The notes beneath the pieces are model-generated. The model saw nothing but the letters and a program-made list of their open reading frames with translations, was not told where the DNA came from and searched no databases. From Faeciplasma sp048393055 (GTDB lineage: Bacteria; Bacillota; Clostridia; Oscillospirales; Ruminococcaceae), in NCBI GenBank assembly GCA_048393055.1, contig DBFJJS010000004.1, positions 1 through 64,000 of the forward strand: a stretch of 64,000 bases of DNA, in the 5' to 3' direction. The position numbers and the translations under genes were made by a program. Shown piece after piece: positions 31,927-40,037 of this stretch (positions are counted from its first letter, which is position 1; each line of letters starts with the position of its first letter).

Positions 31927-33753
31927 ATGGAGTTTTATGTTGAGCTTAAGCTGCGGGGGGACGCTCACCCCGATGGATTTGCAAACGGTCTCTCCCTTTG
32001 CAGAAGCCAGTCTACAAAATCGCTCGAGGTCGTGTCCGAATCGGAGGACAAAATCGAGTACAAAAACCCCAAAAACCACCGCGTTATATTGAACAGGTCT
32101 AAAAGCGGCGGCGTCGTGACTCTGAGCACGACATTCGAGAACCGCTCAAACGAAACAGCCGTGCTTGAAATGATATCGTCCTTTGCCATAAGGGGAATAC
32201 GTGCGGACAAGATCCACCGCATGCAGTCGTTCTGGAGCGCAGAGGGAAGGCTCAGGACGGAAACCGTCGCAGAGCTTAACCTCGAGCCGTCCTGGAACAG
32301 ATGCGCCACCAGGGTGGAGAAGTTCGGAAACGTCGGCTCAATGCCGGTAAGGAAGTACTTCCCGTTTGCCGTGCTGGAGGACAGCGAGGCGGGCGAATTT
32401 GTAGGCGTACAGCTTTACATACCGTATTCGTGGCAGATTGAGATTAGCTGCAGGGAAAACGAGATGCTTGCGCTTGTGGGAGGAATTGCCGACAGGGACT
32501 ACGGTCACTGGTTCAAAAATATCGCCCCCGGCGAGAGCTTTACAACTCCTAAGGCTACAGTTGCGACAGGGAAGTCGATATACGAGGTATGCGATAAGCT
32601 CGTTAAGGCTCAGAAGCCGAAAATATCGCCGGAAGACGGGAATATGGACATTGTCTTCAACGAATACTGCACCACATGGGGAAACCCAAGCTTTGAGAAC
32701 ATGAAACGCATCTGCGACAGACTCAAGGGCAAGGGGATAAAGTTTTTGGTGATGGATTCCGGCTGGTACGGTCATGGCGACGGCTGGTGGAACAGCATAG
32801 GCGACTGGGAGGTAAACGAGGAAATATTCCCGGGAGGCATTAAGAAAACCGCCGACTATATTCGCGAAAGCGGTATGATCCCCGGAATATGGTTCGAGTT
32901 TGAATCGGTTGGCAAAGGCTCAAAATATTATAACAGCGAGCACCTTTTAAAGAAGGACGGCTGTTTTATAACCACCGGAGAAAGGCGCTTTTGGGATATG
33001 GACGACCCGTGGGTGATGGAATATCTGCATGAAAAGGTCATAAAGATGCTCAAGGACAACGGATTCGGATATATTAAGGTAGATTACAACGAGTCCATAG
33101 GGATAGGCTGCGACGGCGATTGCAGCCTGGGAGAGGGCCTTAGGCGCAGGATATGTGCAACCCAGAGATTCTTTGAGAGAATAAGGGAGGAAATCCCCGG
33201 AATAGTTATTGAAAATTGCTCCAGCGGCGGGCATCGCTCAGAGCCGTCCATGATGGAGCTTGTTTCCCAGGGAAGCTTCTCGGACGCTCACGAGACAACC
33301 TCAATACCGATAATCGCGGCGAACATGCACAGGGTGATGCTTCCGTCCCAGACTCAGATCTGGGCTGTGATGCGCGCGTCGGACAGCCCGTCAAGAATAT
33401 GCTACTCCATAATCAATACCTTCCTGGGCAGGATGTGCCTGAGCGGCGATATCTACAGCCTTTCGGATGAGCAGTGGAAGCTTATAGACGAGGGCATGGC
33501 GTTTTACCGCAGGGCGGCGGACATAATAAAGAGCGGTATGACCGTAAAGTGCGAATGCACCGCCCTCAGCTTTAACAATCCGACTGGCAACCAGCTTGTG
33601 ATAAGGGAGTTCGGCGGACGCAGCCTTGTCATAGCGCACAGGTTTGCAAATTCAAGCCCGGTAGACATGAGCTTTGCCGCCGGCAAAAAGATAGTTGCGG
33701 AGTACGGCTGCGCAGATTCTGATTTCAGCGCTCAGGCGTGGATAATCGAGTGA
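31927..33753 (+). CDS. GH36-like alpha-galactosidase (clan GH-D)
   Basis: 608 aa, no signal peptide, so cytoplasmic. An N-terminal beta-rich domain (1-~230) precedes the TIM barrel with FNEYCTTWGNPS, FLVMDSGWYGHGDGWWNSIGDW, the nucleophile in YIKVDYNES (Asp near 397) and the acid/base in GSFSDAHETTS (Asp near 458). These are clan GH-D landmarks. Alpha-galactosidase is the usual activity; alpha-N-acetylgalactosaminidase is possible. It is shorter than the ~730-aa AgaA type. Freed galactose could feed the galactokinase at 41223. GGAGG precedes ATG 31927. Confidence 0.87.
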   Translation: MEFYVELKLRGDAHPDGFANGLSLCRSQSTKSLEVVSESEDKIEYKNPKNHRVILNRSKSGGVVTLSTTFENRSNETAVLEMISSFAIRGIRADKIHRMQSFWSAEGRLRTETVAELNLEPSWNRCATRVEKFGNVGSMPVRKYFPFAVLEDSEAGEFVGVQLYIPYSWQIEISCRENEMLALVGGIADRDYGHWFKNIAPGESFTTPKATVATGKSIYEVCDKLVKAQKPKISPEDGNMDIVFNEYCTTWGNPSFENMKRICDRLKGKGIKFLVMDSGWYGHGDGWWNSIGDWEVNEEIFPGGIKKTADYIRESGMIPGIWFEFESVGKGSKYYNSEHLLKKDGCFITTGERRFWDMDDPWVMEYLHEKVIKMLKDNGFGYIKVDYNESIGIGCDGDCSLGEGLRRRICATQRFFERIREEIPGIVIENCSSGGHRSEPSMMELVSQGSFSDAHETTSIPIIAANMHRVMLPSQTQIWAVMRASDSPSRICYSIINTFLGRMCLSGDIYSLSDEQWKLIDEGMAFYRRAADIIKSGMTVKCECTALSFNNPTGNQLVIREFGGRSLVIAHRFANSSPVDMSFAAGKKIVAEYGCADSDFSAQAWIIE

Positions 33754-33761
33754 TGTAAAAA

Positions 33762-33800
33762 TAACCTCCCCTGCATACGACATGCAGGGGAGGTTTTGTA
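33762..33800. terminator. Terminator between GH36 and the acetyltransferase
   Basis: AACCTCCCCTGCAT pairs perfectly with ATGCAGGGGAGGTT, then TTGTAT. A-rich sequence on the left lets it act for the convergent minus-strand gene too. Confidence 0.85.
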
Positions 33801-33824
33801 TCCGCAGTTTAAGTGGGCGGCATG

Positions 33825-34283
33825 TTATTTTTTCGCAATCGGCTTTTCAAGGACTACCATATCTCTAAGCAGCACACCGCACTCATATATGTGATGGTCG
33901 TAGTTATCGGTAAAAAAGTTCTTTATCCGACGCACCTCTTTAAATCCGCATTTCTTATAAAACGGCAGCGTCGCGGGGCTGTCCCCCGTGCCTACGCGCA
34001 AAGTATTAAATTCTCCCGAAAACTTTTTCTCCACAAGACCTATCAGCTTTTTGCCGTACCCCATTTTCTGAAGCTCTGGATAAACGGCGATGTTTTTTAT
34101 CTCAAGGACTCCTCCGCCCTCATCGGTTACAACGCATTCCGCGACAGCTCTTCCACAGTCCCTTAAAAGAAGCATTTCGCCGTGGTCAAGATATTTTTCT
34201 ATCATCGATTCCTGCTCGTCGGCAAGAAGCAGAAGCCGCATATACTTTCTTTTATTCTCACCTGCTGCAATAAGCTCCATCAT
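33825..34283 (-). CDS. GNAT family N-acetyltransferase
   Basis: 152 aa. The acetyl-CoA site is in IAVYPELQKMGYGKKLIGLVEKKF (about 66-89), with the Q/R-x-x-G-x-G/A pattern as QKMGYGK, and the C-terminal DSPATLPFYKKCGFKEV is the usual GNAT end. The substrate is unknown. ATG 34283 or the adjacent ATG 34280 is the start; GGGGTG is upstream. Stands alone. Confidence 0.88.
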   Translation of the reverse strand: MMELIAAGENKRKYMRLLLLADEQESMIEKYLDHGEMLLLRDCGRAVAECVVTDEGGGVLEIKNIAVYPELQKMGYGKKLIGLVEKKFSGEFNTLRVGTGDSPATLPFYKKCGFKEVRRIKNFFTDNYDHHIYECGVLLRDMVVLEKPIAKK

Positions 34284-34373
34284 TTTTCACCCCATGGACA
34301 AGCATATCTCAAAATATAAAAAAATTCAACCTGATTTTTGATTTCTAGAATAAAAAATATATTTGTCAAATTT

Positions 34374-34388
34374 GAGAAAGCGCTTGTA
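34374..34388 (+). promoter_or_regulatory. cre-like operator (LacI/CcpA type)
   Basis: AGAAAGCGCTTGTA (34375-34388) centres on the palindrome AAGCGCTT and fits the catabolite-responsive element TGWAAGCGYTWNCW with a few end mismatches. It lies ~325 bases before the sugar-binding lipoprotein gene in an otherwise AT-rich gap (34284-34714) without genes. Confidence 0.45.
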
Positions 34389-34633
34389 GAGCCGCTTGGG
34401 TTCTGAGTATATAGATTTTAATATATCAAAAATACTTTTTAACTTTATTCGACATATGGCGGGGAAATTCATTGATATACTTAAAAATATCACATATACT
34501 TTGCAATTATAAATAAGTTTATATCAATGTAAATTTTTATTTATATGTCATAACTTGTGCTGCGTCAAGATATTCGAAGAAGGTTCTGATATATCGCACA
34601 AATTTCAAAGGGTTAATTTGTATATTATTTTGA

Positions 34634-34663
34634 TTGCATATTAAACTGATAAAATGATATAAT
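34634..34663 (+). promoter_or_regulatory. Promoter of the sugar-binding lipoprotein gene
   Basis: TTGCAT (34634-34639), 18-base spacer, perfect TATAAT (34658-34663), about 50 bases before the gene. Confidence 0.6.
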
Positions 34664-34714
34664 GAGCTCGTTAACATTTACTATGGGAAATATTTTATTG
34701 TGAAGGAGAAAAAG

Positions 34715-36175
34715 ATGAAGAGAGTATTGCTGTTTTGCATGGCTGCGCTCATGCTTGTATCCGTATGCGGCTGTTCCAACTCAAACAAGAGGGAGATTGT
34801 CAGGCTGACTCTTTCTACGGAGGATTCGGAGGCTATTCTTGCCGCTGCCGGAATAACCCTGCCGGAGGTTGAGGAAGTTGAAGCTGCAAACACAACCGTA
34901 GAATGGTTCGGTTGGTATGACCCGTTCCATAATTATTCCGATGATGAGGTGGTAAACACAGGATATTGGACTTTTACGAATAAATACGGTTGTGAAGTCG
35001 AGTGGATTGAGACAGATTACTTTACAAGAAACGATGATCTTGCAAATCTCATAATGTCGGCTAATTCCCCTGACTTTTCTCCAACCGGAAACAGTGTTAT
35101 AGGCGTGTTCCCGCTCAACTGCATCAAGGGAATGTATGTGGCGGTTGACGATTACATAGATTACACAGATCCGCTTTGGGCGGACGTCGCATATGCGGCA
35201 GACCAGTTTAAGCTTGGCGGTCAGCACTATGCTATTATTACCGATATGCATACCTCAAACGTATGCGTATACAACCGCAGAGTCATTAACGAATGGGGCT
35301 TTGAGGATCCCGCTACGCTTTATGCAAACGACGAGTGGACATGGGACGTGTTCTACGACATGTGCATGGAGTTTTCCGATTTTGAGGAAAACAGATACGC
35401 GCTTGACGGCTATGCATACGAGAGTACGTTCGTCGAAGCCACTGGAATGCAGGCGATAATGATGGACGAGAACGGAAAGTATTATTCAAACATAGACGCG
35501 CCGGAGCTGGAGCGCGCTCAGGACGTTCTTTATAACCTTGTGAAGAACGAATGCACATATCATGAGGGATCAAACCGCTGGGCAATAAGAAACGGAACAT
35601 ACGGTGCCGGCCTTAAGGAGGGTCTTTGCCTGTTCTACGTTATAGGAACAGATTTCTTTACCGGACCGGTAGACGAGATATCGGCAGTGTGGGGGGACGT
35701 TACAGCAGGCGAGCTTATGTTTGCGCCTCTGCCCAGAGACCCCGACGGCGACGGAAGGTATTACGCTTCAGCCAGCCCTGTTGGATACCAGCTTGTCAGT
35801 GGCGGCGAAAACCACGCCGGTGCAGGATTGCTTGCTGCTTGTGAAAGGTTCAAGATAATCGATCCTACGGTTATATCGATAGATGAAAAGAATCTAAAGG
35901 AGGTCTACCTTTGGACAGACGAAATGCTTGAAATGTATGACACTTGCTATGAGCTTACGCAGTCTAATCCCGTAATGTGTGTGACGGGAAATTTACAGCC
36001 TCAGCTTGAGTCTGCTGTAAACTCGTTGACGCAAGGCATCACCAGGTCTGAAAATCCGTCTACATGGGCGCAGCTCAAGGAGCAGAACAGGGATGCAATA
36101 GACTATTACATTGAAGAAATAAATGCAATGATAGACGAGTTTAACGAAAAAGGCGAGCTTGACATTCCGTACTGA
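34715..36175 (+). CDS. Extracellular solute (sugar)-binding lipoprotein, family 1
   Basis: 486 aa from ATG 34715, six bases after AAGGAG (GTG 34700 is upstream in frame but too early). Lipobox SVCGC near residue 20. The mature protein has the family-1 pattern: VEWFGWYDPFHNY, a mid-region HYAIITDMHTSNVCVYNRRVINEWGFEDP and Trp-rich YANDEWTWDVFYDMCMEFSD, typical of oligosaccharide-binding proteins of ABC importers. No permease or ATPase gene is adjacent, so it must work with a distant importer or act as a surface sugar-capturing protein. The next gene is a membrane-anchored GH43. Confidence 0.88.
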   Translation: MKRVLLFCMAALMLVSVCGCSNSNKREIVRLTLSTEDSEAILAAAGITLPEVEEVEAANTTVEWFGWYDPFHNYSDDEVVNTGYWTFTNKYGCEVEWIETDYFTRNDDLANLIMSANSPDFSPTGNSVIGVFPLNCIKGMYVAVDDYIDYTDPLWADVAYAADQFKLGGQHYAIITDMHTSNVCVYNRRVINEWGFEDPATLYANDEWTWDVFYDMCMEFSDFEENRYALDGYAYESTFVEATGMQAIMMDENGKYYSNIDAPELERAQDVLYNLVKNECTYHEGSNRWAIRNGTYGAGLKEGLCLFYVIGTDFFTGPVDEISAVWGDVTAGELMFAPLPRDPDGDGRYYASASPVGYQLVSGGENHAGAGLLAACERFKIIDPTVISIDEKNLKEVYLWTDEMLEMYDTCYELTQSNPVMCVTGNLQPQLESAVNSLTQGITRSENPSTWAQLKEQNRDAIDYYIEEINAMIDEFNEKGELDIPY

Positions 36176-36284
36176 CGCTGACAGCAGGTTTTACGGAATA
36201 GCTTTAAAATCAAAGGACTGTCGGCAGGAACAAGGTTGAAGGATAATTCCTTAATTTAGTATTGACAGACAAGGAGTAAATTAT

Positions 36285-37829
36285 ATGAAAAATATTTGCA
36301 AAAAGGCTATTACTGCTCTTTCAGCAACGCTGCTGCTTTCCCAATCGGTAGCTGCGGCGGAGTCATACGGAACAAACCCGATCGTGCAGGACATATACAC
36401 GGCAGACCCTGCGCCGCTGGTTGTGGGCGATACGCTGTATCTGTACACTTCTCATGACGAGGATGTCCTGATAGACGGCTTCTACACCATGCTCGACTGG
36501 CACTGCTATTCAACCACCGATATGGTAAACTGGACGGATCACGGCGTCGTGTTCTCGCTGGACGATATCGAATGGGCAGAGGACAGGGCGTGGGCGCCTC
36601 AGGCTGTTGAAAGAAACGGAAAGTACTATCTCTACTGTCCCGTTCATAAGAAAAACGGCGGAATGGCTATTGCCGTAGGCGTTTCCGACAGTCCTACGGG
36701 ACCGTTTGTCAATATAGGCGAGCCGCTTGTCGATGAGGGTGACTGGAATGACATCGACCCTACCGTATTTATTGACGACGACGGTCAAGCCTATCTTTAC
36801 TTCGGGAACCCGGAGCTTAGGTATGTACTTTTAAATGAGGATATGATATCGTATGATAAGGAGGTAGGCGTTGTCAAGGTGCCTATGACCGAGGAGTCGT
36901 TCGGCAAGGGTGGACATGCGACCGGCACTACCTATGCGGAAGGTCCGTGGTTCTATAAGCGCGGCGACCTTTATTACATGGTGTATGCAGCGTTTGCCGA
37001 GGGAGCGGGAAGCGAGCATATAGCTTATTCTACATCTACGTCTCCTACCGGCCCATGGGAGTACAGGGGAGTTATCATGACCGAGGAGGGTGGAACATAT
37101 ACCAACCACCCGGGAATTGTAGATTTCAAGGGACACTCCTATCTGTTCTACCACACAGCGCAGCTTGAGGGCGGCGGACTCTTCAACCGTTCTGTGTGCG
37201 TGGCCGAATTTGAATATAACGATGACGGAACAATTGACGAAATCCCGAAGAGCACTGGAGTAAGGGCGATTGCCACCTTCAACCCCTTCAATCAGGTCAC
37301 CGCCAGAACATACGCTTATATCGATGGCATCGACAAGGAGGAAAGGGAAGACGGCGCTGTTGTATTTACCAAGATAAGCGACGGCAACTATGTCAGGATG
37401 GCAAATGTCAACTTCAGCTCGGGAGCCGAGGAATTTACAGCATGCGTCGCGGCGGAGGCAGGAGGAAGCATAGAACTGAGGCTTGACAGTGTAGACGGCA
37501 AATTGATTGGAACCTTAGATGTTCCTAGTGACGGAAGCGATGAGCTGATATTTAATACGCTTTCAACTTCTGTAAAGGGCGCGACTGGAGTTCACGATTT
37601 GTATATCATATTTACAGGCTCATCGCCTAGAGATCTCATGCAGCTCGAGTGGTGGCAGTTTGAAGGCCCTGGTGCGCAGGAGCAAGACGTAATCGTGACC
37701 GAGAATTCTTCTAAAGCAAATCCTGTAATGATAGCGGTTATTGCAGCGGCTGTTGCCGCGGTTATAGCTGTAATAATTACAGTGGTACTGTCAAAGAATA
37801 AAAAGAAAAACAACGGTAACAAGGCTTAA
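36285..37829 (+). CDS. Membrane-anchored GH43 glycoside hydrolase with CBM6
   Basis: 514 aa. N-terminal signal peptide (1-~25, AAA-E cleavage region) and a C-terminal hydrophobic segment (VMIAVIAAAVAAVIAVIITVVL) with a KNKKKNNGNK tail: a type I membrane anchor, no sortase motif. GH43 acids: Asp41 in YTADPAPLV, Asp in WNDIDPTVFIDDDG near 158 and Glu in YAEGPWFYK near 214. Residues ~335-460 form a CBM6-type domain (YVRMANVNFSSGAEEFTACVA). The likely substrate is arabinose/xylose-containing plant polysaccharide. It is 109 bases after the sugar-binding protein and may be co-transcribed. Confidence 0.9.
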   Translation: MKNICKKAITALSATLLLSQSVAAAESYGTNPIVQDIYTADPAPLVVGDTLYLYTSHDEDVLIDGFYTMLDWHCYSTTDMVNWTDHGVVFSLDDIEWAEDRAWAPQAVERNGKYYLYCPVHKKNGGMAIAVGVSDSPTGPFVNIGEPLVDEGDWNDIDPTVFIDDDGQAYLYFGNPELRYVLLNEDMISYDKEVGVVKVPMTEESFGKGGHATGTTYAEGPWFYKRGDLYYMVYAAFAEGAGSEHIAYSTSTSPTGPWEYRGVIMTEEGGTYTNHPGIVDFKGHSYLFYHTAQLEGGGLFNRSVCVAEFEYNDDGTIDEIPKSTGVRAIATFNPFNQVTARTYAYIDGIDKEEREDGAVVFTKISDGNYVRMANVNFSSGAEEFTACVAAEAGGSIELRLDSVDGKLIGTLDVPSDGSDELIFNTLSTSVKGATGVHDLYIIFTGSSPRDLMQLEWWQFEGPGAQEQDVIVTENSSKANPVMIAVIAAAVAAVIAVIITVVLSKNKKKNNGNKA

Positions 37830-37837
37830 TCTCCTAT

Positions 37838-37890
37838 AAAAACAGCGTGCCCTATCGTGGACCTTGCGGTCTGCGGTAGGGCGGTGTGTT
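37838..37890 (+). terminator. Probable terminator hairpin after GH43
   Basis: GCCCTA...TAGGGC with inner GGACC/GGTCT form a long hairpin, but only GTGTGTTT follows, so the T-run is weak. The rest of 37890-37950 shows nothing clear. Confidence 0.5.
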
Positions 37891-37951
37891 TATACCGGCG
37901 GCAAATAGAGCGGCACCCCGCCTAAGTGCAGACGAACGGCGAATTTATATG

Positions 37952-37984
37952 TGAAAAACCGGCTTGCTGTTTGCAGCAGGCCGG
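37952..37984 (-). terminator. Terminator of the DUF4956/VTC operon
   Basis: On the minus strand ACCGGCCTGCTG pairs with CAGCAAGCCGGT, followed by TTTTTC. Confidence 0.8.
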
Positions 37985-37999
37985 TCGAGTTATTTATTA

Positions 38000-38686
38000 T
38001 TACTTATTAGGAGTATCAAATTCGCGAAGTACAAGAATAACGTCGAGGTTTCCGTTCCTTGTACGAATCTCGTCAAGAAACTCCCTTCGGTTGCAGTCCT
38101 CGGGTAAAATTACGTTATACCTCAGCTCATAAAGCGAGCCGAAATCGGTTGTTCTGACTTCTTTTAGAACGTAGTCGTCGGTGTACTTGTCCAACACCTC
38201 GTCAAACGCGCCGTCAAAGTTAAGATCCTCAGGTACAGTTATTTTTAATAGCAGATGATCATTTCCTGGAATGCCGAATCTGATTACGTCAAGAGCTGCC
38301 ATAAGTACGCACAGCACAATAGTCAAAATGATCGTTGTTCCGTAGTAGCCTGTTCCACAGCCTATTCCTATTACCAAGGAAAACAGCAGGCTTATGATGT
38401 CTGCTGTGTCTTTAGGGTAGCTTCTGATTCTAAGCAGGGCAAGTGCGCCGCCAAGAGATATCGCCGTTGCTACATTTGAATTTATTATAACGGTAACTCC
38501 TGCCATCAGCGGAGCAAGGAGTACTATTGCCGCCGGAAAGCTTGAGATATATCCCTTCCTTCGGTGGGAAAAGATATATGTAAGGCTTAACACAAGCCCC
38601 AGCACCAAAGCTATTGCAAGGCAGGCGAGTATTCCCGATACCGTCATATCAACATGCCCAGCAGAGGGGAAAAGAAAATCTATCAT
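38000..38686 (-). CDS. DUF4956 membrane protein
   Basis: 228 aa. Four to five N-terminal membrane segments with the family motif ATAISLGGALALLRIRSYPKDTADI (about 73-97), then a soluble C-terminal domain (~145-228, LLLKITVPEDLNFDGAFDEVL...) of ferredoxin-like pattern. DUF4956 genes are commonly paired with VTC polyphosphate-polymerase-domain genes, as here (40 bases after the VTC gene). Function unknown; a role in polyphosphate or phosphate handling is suggested by the pairing. GGAGGTT precedes ATG 38686. Confidence 0.9.
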   Translation of the reverse strand: MIDFLFPSAGHVDMTVSGILACLAIALVLGLVLSLTYIFSHRRKGYISSFPAAIVLLAPLMAGVTVIINSNVATAISLGGALALLRIRSYPKDTADIISLLFSLVIGIGCGTGYYGTTIILTIVLCVLMAALDVIRFGIPGNDHLLLKITVPEDLNFDGAFDEVLDKYTDDYVLKEVRTTDFGSLYELRYNVILPEDCNRREFLDEIRTRNGNLDVILVLREFDTPNK

Positions 38687-38726
38687 CTATTTAACCTCCA
38701 GTTAGTTTCAATTATATAGGTTGTTT

Positions 38727-39518
38727 TTAGTCGGAAAGTTCCGGCGAATCGCTTTTAGGGGAAGTGAGCGGCGTCAGGTGCCTGTCCTTTATATGAGTAA
38801 AGTCATGTCCCTTATATTTTGTATACTCGTTTCCGTATTTTGAGAAGCCTGAAATATATATTCTTTCCTCGCTGAGAATGTCGACAAACCATTTTGGAAT
38901 AGCTCCGGAAATTTTAATTTCCATGAGTATTTCGCCGTCGTCTAACAGCTGGTCGCCGTATGCTCCGAGGGACAAATCAAGGTCATACCTGCGAGTGAGG
39001 ATATTTTTGTCAAAGGTAACTCTGAAATTCGGATCGCTTTTTGAGTAAAACGCGACACGTTCGTAACTCAAAAAAAGTTTAGGATAGACCTTATTGCATT
39101 TGAAGTAGTATTCTATTTCGTCAAGAACTTTATTAGCAAGGTACTTGTCCGATTTCGGACGCACTCCATTGCTTATAAACGCATTTGCTTCTCCATAGCT
39201 GACGCACACCCTGCGCTTTACAACTACTCCCGTAACCTTTCTTTTTATTTCAAGGTATACAGGGTCGCTGTCCGACTTAGGAATGCTGTACGCCCTTATT
39301 CTAAATTTTTCCTTGAATTTTGGGCGGCGAAGAGATCTTCGGATAACCGAGTTGTTGTCGTCGTCAAAGTATAAATTGTATATTTTGTATATCTTTCCGC
39401 TTTCGCAATATGAGTCGTATGACATTTCGTTAACGGTCATTTTATCAAGCATGTTTTTGAACTGCTGGTCAGATATAAGCAGTTTTTTCTCACACCGTTT
39501 AAAGGTAAGCTTCGCCAT
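38727..39518 (-). CDS. VTC domain protein (polyphosphate polymerase-like)
   Basis: 263 aa, a single VTC tunnel domain. Conserved basic and acidic residues line the predicted barrel: EKKLLISDQQF, YFDDDNNSVIRRSLRRPKFKEKFRIRAY, YLEIKRKVTGVVVKRRV, FLSYERVAFYS, and the C-terminal acidic ILMEIKISGAIPKWF. In yeast Vtc4 this domain makes polyphosphate from ATP; K/R and E residues of that type are present. Unlike yeast, no SPX domain is fused. First gene of the pair with DUF4956. Confidence 0.88.
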   Translation of the reverse strand: MAKLTFKRCEKKLLISDQQFKNMLDKMTVNEMSYDSYCESGKIYKIYNLYFDDDNNSVIRRSLRRPKFKEKFRIRAYSIPKSDSDPVYLEIKRKVTGVVVKRRVCVSYGEANAFISNGVRPKSDKYLANKVLDEIEYYFKCNKVYPKLFLSYERVAFYSKSDPNFRVTFDKNILTRRYDLDLSLGAYGDQLLDDGEILMEIKISGAIPKWFVDILSEERIYISGFSKYGNEYTKYKGHDFTHIKDRHLTPLTSPKSDSPELSD

Positions 39519-39566
39519 AAAAAATTATCTGCACCTCAGTTCTGCGAAAAGCCATATATCTATAAT

Positions 39567-39596
39567 AGTGTAGCATATATGAAGGTAAAATTACAA
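39567..39596 (-). promoter_or_regulatory. Promoter of the VTC operon
   Basis: Minus strand TTGTAA (39596-39591), 18-base spacer, TACACT (39572-39567). Confidence 0.55.
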
Positions 39597-39642
39597 TAGC
39601 AATTTAAAATTTTATAGAAAATTAAGCCGTACTGTGAAAAGC

Positions 39643-39674
39643 AAAAATCCACCCCTTTAAAGGGTGGATTTTAG
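39643..39674 (-). terminator. Terminator of the ferredoxin gene
   Basis: AAAATCCACCC pairs with GGGTGGATTTT around CTTTAAA; on the minus strand TTTTTGCTTTT follows. Confidence 0.85.
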
Positions 39675-39690
39675 CCTTAATGAGCAAAAA

Positions 39691-39861
39691 TTATTCCTCT
39701 ACAGGTGCTCCGACGGGGCAGACAGAAGCGCAATTTCCGCAGCTGATGCAGGTATCAGCGTCGATAACGTACTTGTCGTCGCCCTCGGTGATAGCGCTTA
39801 CAGGGCAGCCGTCTGCGCAAGCTCCGCACTTGATGCAATCGTCAGTAATCTTATAAGCCAT
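39691..39861 (-). CDS. 2[4Fe-4S] ferredoxin
   Basis: 56 aa from ATG 39861, set by AGGAGG. Two complete CxxCxxCxxxCP motifs: CIKCGACADGCP (Cys 9, 12, 15, 19) and CISCGNCASVCP. This is the classic clostridial ferredoxin, the electron carrier for IorAB-type oxidoreductases, pyruvate:ferredoxin oxidoreductase and hydrogenase. Monocistronic, with its own promoter and terminator, as expected for a highly expressed carrier. Confidence 0.97.
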   Translation of the reverse strand: MAYKITDDCIKCGACADGCPVSAITEGDDKYVIDADTCISCGNCASVCPVGAPVEE

Positions 39862-39907
39862 TTTGAAGTCCTCCTTTATTTTCTTAGAGAGTTGCCTCTT
39901 AATTATC

Positions 39908-39935
39908 ATCATAGCACATATTTTAAAAAAAGCAA
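39908..39935 (-). promoter_or_regulatory. Promoter of the ferredoxin gene
   Basis: Minus strand TTGCTT (39935-39930), 16-base spacer, TATGAT (39913-39908). Confidence 0.6.
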
Positions 39936-39972
39936 GGAAATTTTTTGCCTGCGGAGCTTAAGATAAATTGAG

Positions 39973-40001
39973 TTGAAAACAACCACGCAATGTGCTACAA
40001 T
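39973..40001 (+). promoter_or_regulatory. Promoter of rodA-galK-trmB
   Basis: TTGAAA (39973-39978), 17-base spacer, TACAAT (39996-40001), about 30 bases before rodA. Confidence 0.7.
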
Positions 40002-40037
40002 ATATAAAATATTTCAGCGCCGGATGGAGGATAAAAC

